64,000 nucleotides of DNA from Ficedula albicollis (GCF_000247815.1 NC_021677.1:8284560-8348559); one strand, 5' to 3'. Positions 15,801-29,029 are shown, counted from the first letter of the stretch. Notes: generated by a model from the sequence alone, not told the origin. Translations and numbers: made by a program.

Positions 15801-18750
15801 ATCAAAGTAAAAATACTGAAAAGCAGCTCAAGGGGCTCAGGTTGGGTCTAATCCTCTGTGTGCTGCTTGTGGAGCAGCAGGCAGTGCTGAAGTGTGGCGT
15901 GTTGTCCTGCAAAGCCACCTCTGGAAGAGCTGGACACAGCCTCCTCCTCAAGGTGGGGATACGATCCAGTGGTGCTTTCCCTGCACACTGAACAAACTGG
16001 GGGGGAAAAAGCAAGGAAATTGCATAGAGAGAGAAATAAAACAGGGAAAATCACCTCTGTTGGGGCAAGAAATGGCTGAGACACTTTAAATCGGGTTGGA
16101 CTTCAGGAGCTCGTTGCAGTCGTTGTGCTCAGCTCAGCAGATGTGGGGCCGTGCCCACAGATATCAGCATTCCAGCAGGCAATAAAGCAGGGACAGAGAG
16201 GCCACCCACTCGGTGGGACAGGGAGATAACAGGGAAGGGCAGCCACAGCAGCCCCTCAGCAATCACACGTGGCTGTTTCAGATGCTCTGCTGGACTGGGC
16301 AGAGCCCTAAACCCCAGGCAGACCACCTTGGCCTTCTGGGCTTGTGGTCAGTGTCCTGGGAAGATGCTCCCACTAAAAGCTGTGGAGGCAAAGCCCTCAG
16401 ACTCCCTCGGACAGCAGCCCGAGGAATGCTCTGCCTGGCCTGAGGAATCTTCCACCCAGTTGCTCTATGAGTAGCTTGCTCAGTCATGCATGGCCACAAA
16501 CCTGTCTAAATAGGCAGCGATGACCAAGACTGAAACTCAAATCAGGAACTTTCCAGTCTGACAAGTAAAAAAAAAAAAAATAAAAAAAATTTCAGCTCCA
16601 CACGTACTCAGCACAGGCCAGGCCCTTCCTTGCCTGGTGTTTGATGCTCTTGATTCCTTCTAAATGCCTCTGAGAAGGGACACAACCCACAGCAGGCTCA
16701 GAGGAGAGAAGATGAAACACCCCCACAGCCAAAAAGGCTGCATTCCTCACACAAACACCTCCACTCCTCATTTGTCTCTTTTCCCTGTCTCCAGCCACCC
16801 TGCTGACCCCTTAGAGTATCTCTGCGGGTCATGAATTTAGCAGAAAACAGCATTTTTGACCAGTTTCTAGGGCTGGCCTGGCCACTGAATGGGTCTGAAA
16901 GCTCCAGTTAGGTGACTCACAGAGGAGCTCAGTGACTCAAGGGGAAAGGGTGATCACAGAGAATCTCACCAAGATGCCAAGACCCCAAGGAGCAGGGAGG
17001 ATGTTCAGTCAGGCCCAGAAGGGAAGAAGGAGTTCTCTGACAAAGCATTTCTCCAGTCAGGAGGTGCAGGTTGAGCAATGGGCTGACAGCAGCTGAAACA
17101 ACAGCCTGGGAGGGAGCAGAGGGATGCAGAACCACGAGGATATCTCTGAGGTCACCAGGGAAAACAGAGTCTCTGACTGGGAAGAAAAAAGAAGCCAGAA
17201 TTGCAGCATTGTTACTTAATCCAGGGAACTTTGTTCAGTCAAGACCAGCAGGCTCAGCATGACCACACAAAAAAAAGCTACCAGGCTTTTACTGGAATTC
17301 CTGAGTGCCTGTATCCCTGCCTCAGCCAGGTTTAACTAGCAGTGGACTCTGGCTGAAAAAGGCAATTCTCACTTTATTCCCTGCCTGTGTTTACTCTGAT
17401 CTAATGGTGGAGTCACCAGACTTCCCTCCACATAAATATAAGCATTTCAAAAGGAATAGGGAGGTTGTCAGCCTTGGAGAGAATGAAAACATCCACTTCC
17501 AGAGTTTTCTGCTTGAAACCCTTTTCCTTCAAATCACCAGCCTTGCTGTGGTGAAAAATTTGGTCACCACAAAATTCCCTTCTTGCTGTATTCCAGAGGC
17601 CAGGAAAGCAGCTCAGTCCAGAGAAAGGAGCACTTTCTAAACTTAATTCAACCTAAACTGTCACACAGCCACTTCACAGGCCTACAGTGACAAGGATGGG
17701 AACACAGCTGGGAATTGCAGGGATTGGAAAAGAAGGAGGAAGGGGACGGAGAATCTGTGTTTTTACAGCCACATCCAGTGTGAGAAGCACCTTGGCACAC
17801 AGGCCATGGAATAGGAAGAGAAAGTGACACCACCATTACTTTACATCAGCTGGAAATTTTCTCTTCTTGTTCCAGGTCCTTCAGAAGTGGCTTTTTTCCA
17901 GAAGTAAGTGGGAGAAGACAGTTCTACCCCTTTCCCTGTATCACCCTCTGCCAAAACCAGACAGATCTCTCTGTTTCAGGCAGTTCCTGCTTTTCTGTCG
18001 GGTGGAAGGATCAGGATTGAGCAACAGCACCTCCAAAAGCAACCAGACCTCGAGGGCAAGGAATTGGGAAGTGGGTGGGATCTCTTCCCAACCATGACAT
18101 GACTTTTACTCATCCTCCAGCTTGGGAATGAAGTAACATTCCATTTTCAGACAAAGTGCTTTGTCTGGTATCTACAAGAACCAAACAGAGAACATCATGA
18201 TTCATTAAAAAAGCATCTTTATTTTACCTGCAAAAACTTGTGTTATACCATAAATTAGGGAATAAATAAAGGTTAATTAGCTGTAATTGCAGATCAGTTG
18301 CTCTGTGAGGGATGCTGTCCTTTACAGCTCTCTCCATGAAGATTCCAGGAACTTTGCTAACATTCCCATCGTGTTCCAGCACTAGGAATACAGTCAACAA
18401 ACAGGGCACTGAGAGGCTGGTCACAACTCCCAGCACCTTTCCAAGTGACACTTCCACCTCACCTGCCTGCCTGGGAAGGGAGGAATCTCCCTGCTCTGTC
18501 CCAGAGCTCCTCCAGCTCACTGTGATCTGGGAGGGGAAGGGAAAGGAAGGGGAGAGGGGAGGGAATTGACCAAGATGAATAGGGAGATGAGGGAAAATCC
18601 TGGGCCCAGGGTGTCAGGAGACAGGCAGAGAGCTGGAAGAGGGGTGGAGGAGAAAGGAAAGGCACCTGGAGCCATTTGCCTTTTATGGGCAGGGAGCATC
18701 AGAACTGGGAAGAAAAGGAAAGGGAAAGGAAGGGAGAAGAGAGGAGGAGA
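12843..18750. other. Gene-free stretch, about 5.9 kb
   Basis: I find no exon, RNA gene or clear transposon here. Small open frames occur on both strands but have no recognisable domain and no flanking splice logic. The sequence is of ordinary composition, with a T run at 15182-15195 and an A-rich tract at 16567-16589. Conserved non-coding elements could be present but cannot be judged from one sequence. Confidence 0.45.
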
Positions 18751-18753
18751 AAA

Positions 18754-19276
18754 GGGGAAGGGAAGGGAAGGGAAGGGAAGGGAAGGGAAGGGAAGGGAAG
18801 GGAAGGGAAGGGAAGGGAAGGGAAGGGAAGGGAAGGGAAGGGAAGGGAAGGGAAGGGAAGGGAAGGGAAGGGAAGGGAAGGGAAGGGAAGGGAAGGGAAG
18901 GGAAGGGAAGGGAAGGGAAGGGAAGGGAAGGGAAGGGAAGGGAAGGGAAGGGAAGGGAAGGGAAGGGAAGGGAAGGGAAGGGAAGGGAAGGGAAGGGAAG
19001 GGAAGGGAAGGGAAGGGAAGGGAAGGGAAGGGAAGGGAAGGGAAGGGAAGGGAAGGGAAGGGAAGGGAAGGGAAGGGAAGGGAAGGGAAGGGAAGGGAAG
19101 GGAAGGGAAGGGAAGGGAAGGGAAGGGAAGGGAAGGGAAGGGAAGGGAAGGGAAGGGAAGGGAAGGGAAGGGAAGGGAAGGGAAGGGAAGGGAAGGGAAG
19201 GGAAGGGAAGGGAAGGGAAGGGAAGGGAAGGGAAGGGAAGGGAAGGGAAGGGAAGGGAAGGGAAGGGAAGGGAAGG
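18754..19276. repeat. Pure (GGGAA)n microsatellite, about 104 units
   Basis: A perfect pentanucleotide array of about 520 bp, preceded by a degenerate purine leader from about 18530. All three frames are open on both strands, which creates long spurious ORFs. Confidence 0.95.
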
Positions 19277-19466
19277 GGACCGCAGCACCTGGGCCCGGTT
19301 CCCAGCCACCAGACTCAGCACGGGTCCCTGCAGGTATCCCGGGCGAGGCCCGTGGCACGGGAGCGCGGAGCAGCGGGTTTGTCCCGGGCTATTCTGGGCT
19401 GTCACTGTTTGTCCCGGGTTGTTCCGGGTTGTCGCTGTTTGTTTGTCCCGGGGGGGTCCCGGCCCG

Positions 19467-19881
<415 letters not shown>

Positions 19882-20003
19882 CGGCCGCTCCACCACTGTT
19901 GTCTCCTCACGGACACTCGGGGGCCTGCAGGGTGGTTTCCGCCGTTCCGCAGCCCTGCCGGGATCCGGCTCCGCGGGCATCCGGCATCGGTGTCGCGTAG
20001 GGA

Positions 20004-20011
20004 TGACGTCA
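20004..20011. promoter_or_regulatory. cAMP-response element TGACGTCA
   Basis: A perfect palindromic CRE (CREB/ATF site) in the CpG island, just upstream of the ATG at 20033. Confidence 0.6.
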
Positions 20012-20032
20012 CGGGAGGCGCGAGCGGGTGTC

Positions 20033-20131
20033 ATGGCCGCGGGGAGTCGTTCCCTTACAAACCCCCTCAAGCGGGGGAGTGAGGGACGGCGGAATCCCGG
20101 GCCGTGTAAAGAGGAGCGCACATTGAGATAG
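20033..20131 (+). CDS. Hypothetical 32-aa ORF or first coding exon
   Basis: ATG at 20033 in a strong context (gtcATGG), open for 32 codons to TAG at 20129. It is basic (Arg/Lys-rich), with no recognised domain. It could be a leader ORF of a transcript started at the CRE/CpG island, a first exon (a weak GTAAAG-type donor occurs near 20105), or chance. I do not recognise it. Confidence 0.2.
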   Translation: MAAGSRSLTNPLKRGSEGRRNPGPCKEERTLR

Positions 20132-20281
20132 TTCCAGTGGGACCTGTGCCAAACACAAGCTGTTGCAACAGAAAAGTGAAATTGCATCTTAAGTTTTATA
20201 AGGAACAGGCATCCCCACAACATTTGGTTCTTCTGAGAAATCACCATTTCCAGTGTTTATAAAAGTCCTGATTATCACAGA

Positions 20282-20650
20282 GTCACCGTGTGGTTTGGCT
20301 TGAAAGGGACCTGAAAAAACATCACATTCCATGGGCAGAGACACTTTCCACTATCCCAGGTTGCTCCAAGCCCCATCCAGGCTGGCCTTGGACACTTCCA
20401 GAGATGGGGCAGCCACAGCTTCCCATGGAAATCCATTCCAGAGCCACACCACCCTCACAGGGAAGATTTTTTCCCTCCAATATTCCAGCTAAACCCACCT
20501 TCTCTCAGTTTAAAGCCATTCCCACTTGTCCTGTCACTCCAGGCCCTTGTCCAAAGTCCCTCTCCAGCTCTCCCTGAGCCCTTTTTGTCACTGGAGGGGC
20601 TCCAAGGTTTCCCTGGAGCCTTCCCTTCTTCAGGCTGGACATTCCCATAA
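20282..20650 (-). repeat. CR1 LINE fragment, antisense
   Basis: A long antisense CR1 tail: 'tggcttgaaagggacctg', 'ctatcccaggttgctccaag', 'cagtttaaagccattccc', then 'cttcttcaggctggacat'. Confidence 0.85.
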
Positions 20651-21371
20651 ACACCAACAAGCATTTCGTAACACAATTAAGCAGAAATTAAAACCTAATT
20701 ATGTTGTGGGAAGGGAAACAATGGTTTGTGGTCTAGAGGCAAAAGAGAAAATGGAAAAATATATGGAAGAGGTGAAATCGTCAGGAAAGCAGGATGAGAA
20801 CAGGCCTGAAAGATGTTTGGTGACAGCAGGACAGGCCATAAAAATATGAAAAAATACATATAAATGATATTCCTTTATAGAGGGTATGGCAGAGCTGGCA
20901 AACACAGGAAGTATTTAACCTGTACAAAATCTTTTAGTTCTCCAAGTTTAAAATTAAATGTTGCATCTGCTTCTGGGATTTCTCACAAATATTTTGTGCA
21001 TTTATTTTTTTGAGGCTGATTCATTCATAAATAATTGATGGAAAACAACCCATGAGCATAGTTTTTAAATACTCAAACCCAAATATCTTTAGATTTTCCA
21101 AGCAATTCCCCCTCACACTTCCTTTTTACCTGAAACTTGAATTTGAATTGGACTCAGTCTGCTAAAAAAGGAATTCTGGGTGTTATTTTTACCTTCAAAA
21201 AAAAGCGCATAGTTTAACCCTAACTTTGCAAAAGTTCATACACTTTTCTGCTGATGACAGGATAAATTCTAGGCAGGGCAGAGAAAGGAAGCCTGGATGA
21301 GCAGTATAAATTCCACAATTTTAGGTGATTACCCTTGAGCTGTCTAAAATGGGATTAATAACCAGATTTTT

Positions 21372-21470
21372 ACCACTCCCAAAGGGATACATTTCTTCCC
21401 AATATCCAGTCTACTCCTTCCCTCCTTCATCTTAAAGCCATTTAAAGCCAAGTGTTTGAAGGGTGGCCAT
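21372..21470 (-). repeat. Probable degraded CR1 fragment, antisense
   Basis: It keeps 'cccaatatccagtctactcc' and 'cttaaagccatttaaagcc', which resemble the middle of antisense CR1 tails elsewhere in the window. Both ends are lost. Confidence 0.45.
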
Positions 21471-22317
21471 AGAGAGGAAAATGTCTCTTCACAAGGAGCA
21501 TTGATTTTATGAATCCATTTTTTTTTGTACAAGAATTTAAAAATAGGGAGGAAAGGGAGGAGAAAATATCACTGACGTGCCAAATGCAACTTTTTTTTTA
21601 TTCCCAGAGTTCTTGGAATTTTAAAGCCAGAACCATAGCCCAACCTGAATTTCACAACTGGGTGCTATTTTTAGATGAGAGAAATCATTCTCATCCTCTT
21701 TTATGTTGCATATTTTCATATCTGGCAGCACCATCAAAAGAAAGAAAAAAAAAAAAGAGATGGGAAAATCTGCCCTGGTTTCATTGCAAGTAATAAAATC
21801 CACACATAAATAGTATAGTTGGACTTTGCTTAAGGAAAAAAAAAAGCACATCAATAATTTCAGGAATCCTTTATGTGAATCTGATTTTCAGTGGCAAAAG
21901 CGAAGAGGATCACTCATATGGGAATTTCATCAATAGAGTATTTTTCCTCGAATTATTTGGTTCTGTCTGTACTCCCACCCCCACCTTCCAACAGGACAGC
22001 TCCACTTCTGGGAGTATGAGAGGAACTCTGTGGTGATGAGTCAGTCCAGGGGTATTGATTTCTGAGGGCAGCCAAAAATAGACACTCTGGTAAAGAGAAG
22101 CAGAAACTGGGTGAGTGCATTAGGATCCTTCCCTGCTAAATTTTCCCAGTGCTGCCAAAGGAAATCACAGCTGTCTCCTTGCAGTGTCAGAGGTTGCTGG
22201 GCATGAGGAAATTGGAAGAGGATGTCTTGGTTTTGAGGAATATTTAGGGATTAGCACCTCAATTTGTGAAGGGATGATACACTGATGATAAAGAGTGAAC
22301 CTCTAATGGACACTTCC

Positions 22318-22402
22318 CACCAGACCAGGTTGCTCCAAGGCTGATCCAGCCTGGCCTGGAACACTTCCAGGGATGAGGCAGCCGCAGCTTCTCTGAGAAA
22401 GA
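22318..22402 (-). repeat. Short CR1 fragment, antisense
   Basis: It contains 'aggttgctccaaggctgat', 'cagcctggcctggaacactt' and 'gcagcttctctgag'. Confidence 0.7.
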
Positions 22403-22567
22403 AAGAAAAAAGAAGGAAGTTATCCAATAACTCGATCCCAGCTTTTGCTATGAGCCTTGTTTGGTCCACTGGCAGCAAGCAGCTCCTTACAGTAGATCTT
22501 TTTGGGAACACTTGGCTCTGTGGGTGGGAGAGGGAGGGAACTGTAGCAGAATTAGACTTGATAATCC

Positions 22568-22784
22568 AGCCTTTCCACCTTCACAAGCCAAGAGAGGTAT
22601 CAAAATCTCCCATCTGCACACACATTGGAAATCAGCCTCTAGTTTGGTATCTTGGAATTCAGATGTGTCTTTTAAAAGGCATCCAGATTTGGAATTGCAC
22701 ACAGGCTGATCCTTAGGCATCTGTCCACACAGCTACATTTAGATTCCATCACCTCTGGAAAGAGGAGTATTCTTCAGTTCTGCA
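22568..22784 (-). repeat. Dispersed repeat, inverted partner of 43330-43556
   Basis: The reverse complement aligns along about 220 bp with 43330-43556, sharing for example 'aggtgatggaatctaaatgt', 'gtgtggacagatgcctaagg' and 'ccttttaaaaggtgcat'-like text. I do not recognise the family. Confidence 0.75.
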
Positions 22785-23790
22785 GGGAGCAGCCACCCAA
22801 GGCCCTTCATCTTAACAAGCCCTTTTGGGCATCCTGAAGAAACCTCTAATGATCTTAAAATGTTCTTAGGATGCTCCTGGTGGACCTCCCTCATCCTTCT
22901 AACAAGTCCCCGGGGACAACTTCACAGGCACTGAGGAGAAAGAAACTTTCCTCCTTTTTAAAGAAAATTAAAACTTGCAAAGCGGTTCAGTTTCACAACT
23001 TCTCCACCCCTTGGTTTTGGAGAATCCATGGCTTGGCCAACACCTCTCCAGTCCTCCACCTGGTTGGTGCAGAAGTTGTGGCAAGACTTTGAAGGATAAT
23101 TGATCCTTCATCATTATCCTTCACCAGCTGCACGAGCAGCTGCCCTGGCCAACAGCTTATGGTTGGCAGAAGTCCTTCAGAATCTTATGAAAGTGCCTGG
23201 GATCCCCAAGGGTGCCATCAACAGGGATGGCAGGCAGTGCACCAGATTCTGGGTTCCAGGGGTTCTACTCAGGAGTAAAGTTGTGGGTAAAGACAAATCC
23301 AACTGCTATGCCCTGGTTGTGCTGCCATTCAGAGACCTGGAAAAGCTGGAACAAGGATTTGGTATTTTTGGCAGATGAAATGCTTCATAAATATCCTGCT
23401 CACAGTTGTAATCTCTGATGATTTTTCTTGCATTTCACACACCTTAAGGCTGCAATTAATACAAGGTCTCATCACAAAATGAAAACATTTAAAAATTGAG
23501 AGACACTTGTATCTAAAATAAGTGATTTTATTAAACCTGTATCATCAGAAACTTTTGGAATCAGTCAAGTGACAATAATCTCAGGATTTTTATGGGATTA
23601 ATTTTTATTTCTCTTTGAAGAAGAGAAGTGGTGAAGAGAGATGTGAGCTGCAGGAAGCAGCATCACCTCTCTTTACATTAGGATTTGATGCAGCAAGGAG
23701 AAAAAAATGGGAAGAAGGAAAAATGTAGTGGCAAACATGGCTCCGAGATGGAACTCTGGAGATTCCAGCAAACGACAGGCACCCAACAAG

Positions 23791-23818
23791 GAGAGAGAGA
23801 GAGAGAGAGAGAGAGAGG
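23791..23818. repeat. (GA)n microsatellite
   Basis: About 14 GA units followed by ggggagag. Confidence 0.9.
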
Positions 23819-24228
23819 GGAGAGATTTCAGGGCTGATCCATGAAACATAATTTGATGTATTTGGACTTGTAATTTTGAAAGGGGTATAAACTGCTTTTG
23901 TACAGTGTATCTAAGTGTGCCTGAGTACCAATTCCCAGAATTCCTGCCTTAAAATATGCATCCAACACCTGTCTGCTCTCACCTCAACTTCGTCAGTGCT
24001 CAGTGGAGAACAGCATTCCCAGCTGGAGTCTTCTCCTGTGAAAATGACCTAAAGCTGTGCCATGCCATTCTGGAAGTGCACAGCTCTCCCTTCTAACTGC
24101 AGAGGGAGCCAAAAGAAAGAGTTTTCAGCCCACACGAGGAGTTGTGAGCCCAGAAAATGAATTTGGATTCCAGCATCTAATTTTTAGATATCTAAAAGTT
24201 AGAGAAGATCAGTCACAAACTGTAGTTT

Positions 24229-25221
24229 CTACCCAGCTGATGGTGGAGACTGAGCAAGGTTTTCTTGTCTCATTAAAGCTCTTCTCACCTGGCTGATCAC
24301 TCTTTTTAGGGCACATTTTACCTCTTTGTTCCTGAGGCTGTAGATGATGGGATTTAGGAGCGGGGTGAGCATTCCATAGAGCATGGACACGACCCTATCC
24401 CACTGCAGGGAATAGGTGGAGGAAGGGCGGACGTAGGTGCAGATGGTGGTCCCGTAGAAAAGGCAAACTATAGTCAGGTGAGAACCACAGGTGGAGAAAG
24501 CCTTGTGCCATATCCCAGGGGCGTTTCTGGCCAGGATTTCCAGGAGGATATAGATGTAAGAGACCACAGTGACCATGCAGGCGCCGCCCCCCAGCACCCC
24601 GGCCACCACCAGGATCACCAACTCCCTGCTGCGGGTGGACGAGCAGGAGAGGGTCAGCACAGGGGGAATGTCACAGTAATACTGCTGGATTTTGTTAGGA
24701 CCACAGAAAGAGAGTGTGAAAACCAGAGAGGTGTTCAGCAGGGAGCTCAAAAGCCCTGTTGCCCAGGTGCCCACGGCCAGCTGAGCACACAGCTGCATGC
24801 TCATGATGCTCGGGTACCTCAGGGGGTGGCACACAGCCACGTAGCGGTCGTAAGCCATCACAGTCAGCAGAAGAATCTCCGTGCCCACCACAGCAATGAG
24901 GGAAAAGTGCTGGAACAGGCAGCCAGAGAAAGAAATCTCTTTGTGCTCCAGCAGCAAGGCCCCCAGCATCTTGGGCACGGTGATGGTGGGACATAAGAGA
25001 TCCAGCAGGGATAAATTGCCGAGGAAAAAGTACATGGGGCTGTGCAGGTGGGAGTCAGTGCCGATGGCAACGAGTAGCGTGATGTTGCCTGCCATGGTGG
25101 CCAAATAAATGAGCAGAAACAGCACAAAGAGGAGCAAACGGATTTCTGGAGCATCAGAGAGGCCCACAAAAACAAATTCAGATACTGTTGAGAGGTTGAC
25201 CCTCTGCATCTTATCTCTCAT
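24229..25221 (-). CDS. Olfactory receptor, class II, intact, 330 aa
   Basis: A single-exon rhodopsin-like odorant receptor of the olfactory sensory neuron cilium. ATG at 25219-25221; the frame is open to 24229. An N-glycosylation site lies at Asn9 (NLST). The family marks appear in order: GN in TM1 (AGNITLL), PMYFFLGNLS at the ICL1/TM2 start, MAYDRYVAVCHPL at the TM3/ICL2 border, the KAFSTCGSHL motif in TM6, and PLLNPIIYSLRN in TM7. The length is slightly above the usual 310-320 because of a longer C-terminal tail. An alternative start at Met5 is possible. The family number is not assigned. The next two receptors lie upstream on the same strand, so this is a small tandem group. Confidence 0.92.
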   Translation of the reverse strand: MRDKMQRVNLSTVSEFVFVGLSDAPEIRLLLFVLFLLIYLATMAGNITLLVAIGTDSHLHSPMYFFLGNLSLLDLLCPTITVPKMLGALLLEHKEISFSGCLFQHFSLIAVVGTEILLLTVMAYDRYVAVCHPLRYPSIMSMQLCAQLAVGTWATGLLSSLLNTSLVFTLSFCGPNKIQQYYCDIPPVLTLSCSSTRSRELVILVVAGVLGGGACMVTVVSYIYILLEILARNAPGIWHKAFSTCGSHLTIVCLFYGTTICTYVRPSSTYSLQWDRVVSMLYGMLTPLLNPIIYSLRNKEVKCALKRVISQVRRALMRQENLAQSPPSAG

Positions 25222-25743
25222 TGTAGGAATGAGGCAGAGGTTTCCCTGGAATAGAGAAGGTGTAACTTAATCACAATTTCATCTCCATTTTAAAGATTGT
25301 GAGGGGTTTTTTTGTCTGTTTTGAAGTTCAAAACCATTTCCAAGAATTGCTTCACTCAAAATCTAAATTTTACCCACATATTCCTAATGCAAAAGGCAAA
25401 ATGTAGGTATTAAACTACACAGTGATCAATCTAAAATGCTAGTTTTTGCAAGTTACCACCTCAGAGTGAAGAGCTGAAAGTTGAAATTACCTTCTCTTTG
25501 GTGTCCAGCTTGGATACAGCCCCAGGCAACACAATGGGGCTTTCAGGGTTCTCTGAGTAAGGGGAGTGTGGTATAGATCCATAAAGTTCCTTTCAACATA
25601 AATTATTTAGTGTTAATAATATCACGAAAAATGATCTAGATTAGTAACTGAAACTAAAACTTTCTAAGGGACTAATGTTGTCATCAGAGAAGAATTAAAT
25701 CCCTCATATTCAGCAGATAGATGCATTTTGGGGTTTTTTTTTT

Positions 25744-25866
25744 CAGCTTTTGAATGGGGCTTTGAGCAACCTGGTCTAGTGGAAGGTGTCCCTGCCCATG
25801 GCAGGGGGTTGGAATCAGCTGAACTTTAAGGTGCTTTCCGACCTAAAGCATTCTATGATTCTATCA
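25744..25866 (+). repeat. CR1 LINE 3' end
   Basis: A near-consensus tail: 'ctttgagcaacctggtctag', 'cctgcccatggcagggggtt', and an ending of 'ttctatgattctatcatt'. Confidence 0.9.
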
Positions 25867-27044
25867 TTAAAAAGTTACAATTTGGCATCCCATTAAAGAT
25901 CCCTCAGTTTTCTATAAATTTTACCCTACAGATGTCCATAATAACATTAATACTTCTAGCATCCATTTGGGCTTTCCCCCCATCCCCTTTCCCCAATTCA
26001 AAGAAGTCTAAACATGGCATTAAAGGATCTTCCCATTTACCCTGTGTTGCTCCATGGAATGTAGCTCAGTATTTACAGTAGGGATTTACGTATCAGCCCT
26101 ATAAGGAGGGAAAGCAAAGTTCAGTCCAAATGCCTCCTTTTGGGGAGATTTTGGGATTGGTTTTAGGATGGTGGGAATATTGTACCATGTTCTCATTTGT
26201 AAGACATGCAGAGATAAATAGATTGATGAAATATTTCATCTGGCCAGGCTCCTCTGTGGCTTCATGTTCTCCAAGAAGCTTGAGAGGGAGCAAAGTCAGG
26301 ATTTAAACTACATAAGGAATAGTTAGCTCAGTAGAAATACAAGGGACATCACTTGCTCATAAAATGGGGAGCTCATTCATGTGAAATAGCACAGAAACAA
26401 CACAGAAATACTCACTGATGTACAGAATTAATTACAGGTGATTTGTAGTTGCCGGTATCTCCAGGAAACAAAACAATCCTTTGTCTTCTTTCTACATGTG
26501 ACATAAAAATGATTTCACTCATAAGGAGGAGATTAGTCCTAATAGAGCAGTGTTGGAATATTCACGCAGACACCTGCCAGCACTGGCACAAGGGCTGGCT
26601 TGGCTGCAGGAATAGGCACCTCTCTTCTTTAATGAGGTTTTATAAATATGAGGGAGTGTCTGGGGACAAGTGTGTCAGACACTTTTTGTGGATGTTCCCT
26701 TAATTGCATATATGAGGGGTTTTTCAGAACATTGCCAAAAGGGGCTGAAAATTGAAGGAACTAAAATTAAAAAACCAGCACTACTTTGAAGAGCTAACAA
26801 AAATTCCCCTCTGGTTCCATTAAGCAGCTGTGTGTGATTTATGGGAGTGTCATTTCCCATGTGATGTCCAGGGCTGGGAACAGGCTTCTTCCTATTCCAG
26901 CAATACCTGACCATAAATTCTGCACTGTTCACATGAAGGATTCTGGCTGTCCATCATTCTTCCAGCCTGTTTGCTGTGTTTACAAACTCCTGGAAAGTTA
27001 AAGATTCTGGGTCTTACTCAGGGAAACAGTGAGAGGACAAGAGG

Positions 27045-27298
27045 GAATGGTTTTGAATGAAAAGATGAGGGATTTAAATTGAATATTAGAAAGAAATTCT
27101 TCCTTGTGTGGGTGATGAGACTCTGGCACAGGTTGACCAGGGAAGCTGTGGATGCCTCATTCCTGGAAGTGTCCAAGGCCAGGTTGGATGGAGTTTGGAG
27201 GAAACTGGGATAGTGGCAAGTGACCCTGCCCATGGCAGGGGGTGGAACCACATGAAATTTAAGGTCCATTTCCACCCAAACCATTCCAGGACTCTATA
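27045..27298 (+). repeat. CR1 LINE 3' end
   Basis: It contains 'gaatattagaaagaaattct', 'ggcacaggttgaccaggga', 'catggcagggggtggaacc' and the terminal 'cattccaggactctata'. Confidence 0.88.
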
Positions 27299-28437
27299 AA
27301 CTGGAATTCCCCACACAGGGTCACACAGCACAGGCCTATCCTGCCATGGGAGTGCAGAGCTGTGGCTGGAATAAATCCCCATGGTCCAGGCCTTTCCCTG
27401 TGTGCTGAAGTTAGCCCAAGGCATCACACTTTCCATGGAGTTTTGCTAAAGAATTTTGTAATAAACCCAGATGCCAAAAAGAGATACAGCAAAAAGATCC
27501 ATCCCTCATCTCTCCCTTCCAAGCCAAACCATTCTGTGGTTCTGTTTCCCTCCTAAATCTTAAATGTTTCTTTTGGGGTGGGATCATTGGCCTCATCAAG
27601 GTGCCAGTCACCCAGGCTCTCAACTCTATATCTAAGTTGCTTATTTGCAGGGGTAATCTTAGCTGGGTTATTAGGAGTGGAAAGACAGGATAGCTTTTGA
27701 GATAAGTGTTCTGCCTCAAGGTAAATAAATAAAAAATATATTGCATTATATTTTATTATAGAAATTCACTAAAAAAAACCAAAACCCAAAACAAACAACA
27801 ACAAAAATATCTCTATTTGCAGAATCTAGATGTGTATCAATTGATGGTATGCTGGATTAGACCCCTCTTGCCCTGTTGTCCACCCCTCTTGCCATCTCCA
27901 CTGCAATACAATCAAAGTGATTTGATTTTGTCCACTTCTGGGACTATCCAGCATTGTCATTGTTTGAGATTTCCATCTAGGAATGCTTGTGATGAGCTCA
28001 GATTGATGAGAGTCTGCTGAAAAATGCTCCCTTTCCTCTGATGTCCATTTGTGTTTCAGTCCCATAGTATTTAAATAAAATAGATTAGCCTGGGATCTCT
28101 TCAGGCTTCTTGGGATTTAATAAAAGCATTGTAGAGATCCTGCCAGTTCTCAAAGGACTTTTTTTCCCTTTGAGGACATTTTTCACTGTCCTCTAGGTGA
28201 GGACAGTAAATCTGAGAGTGAGCTCATAGAGCTGGTAATTTCCAGGAGAGAAAGAACTTGGGATTTTAATGGTGCGCAGTGGTGCCAATTTACACACAGG
28301 GACAAACTCAGCTGCCAAAGCTGCATCTTTGCAATTTGTCGAGCACCAACTTTTTAACTGCATCTTCTGAGGCCTTGTTAAAGTTGTCCCAAGATGCTTC
28401 CAGGGGAGAAAAATCAATTATATTAAATTGTTTGTCA

Positions 28438-28547
28438 TCATAGAATAGTTTGGGTTGGAAGGGACTTTAAAGCTCATTCCATTCCAACCCCCTGCAATGG
28501 GCAGGGACACAATCCACTGGATCAGGTTGCTCCAAGCAACCTTGTAT
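28438..28547 (-). repeat. CR1 LINE fragment, antisense
   Basis: It begins 'catagaatagtttgggttgg' and runs to 'tcaggttgctccaagcaacc'. Confidence 0.85.
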
Positions 28548-29029
28548 TGAAATCTCAGCTCCCAAAAATATGGAATTTTTATTTGTTTTGTCAAAATTGG
28601 AGCAATTATTTCAAATCAATTCACTGTTGATATCCCCAGTTTATACCTAGTGAACAAATTGACACCAGCAAAATAACTGGACCACAGCTCCAATTAGCTC
28701 TTATATTGATTTATTTAAAAAATTCTTATAAAAGCTTTATTGGAATGTTAAAAAAAAATATCACAGCGATACATTTTTTTCTCGATTGAAATTTACCCTC
28801 ACTGACCTAAAGAACATTTTCATTTTTCAACATTTTTCTTTAATACTAAAAAAAATGCTCCCTTCCAACCCAAGGCATTCTATGAAGATCCTGAGTAGAA
28901 ATTCACTATTTAAAATAAATCTCATTTGCACAAGGACAGGAGATGTTTGGAAATCTCTCTTAACCAGGAGGATCAATGACTCACTGATGCTTCTGATCTT
29001 CCTCTTCCTACAGGTGTGGGGGTGAGGGT

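Larger units (their letters stand above)
20651..24228. other. Gene-free stretch before the olfactory receptors
   Basis: AT-rich intergenic DNA with CR1 remnants and a GA microsatellite. It contains one copy of a dispersed inverted repeat (22568-22784). No coding exon recognised. Confidence 0.5.

Noticed and set aside
24478..24996. Plus-strand ORF over olfactory receptor 1
   Set aside because: An antisense shadow without any family motif.
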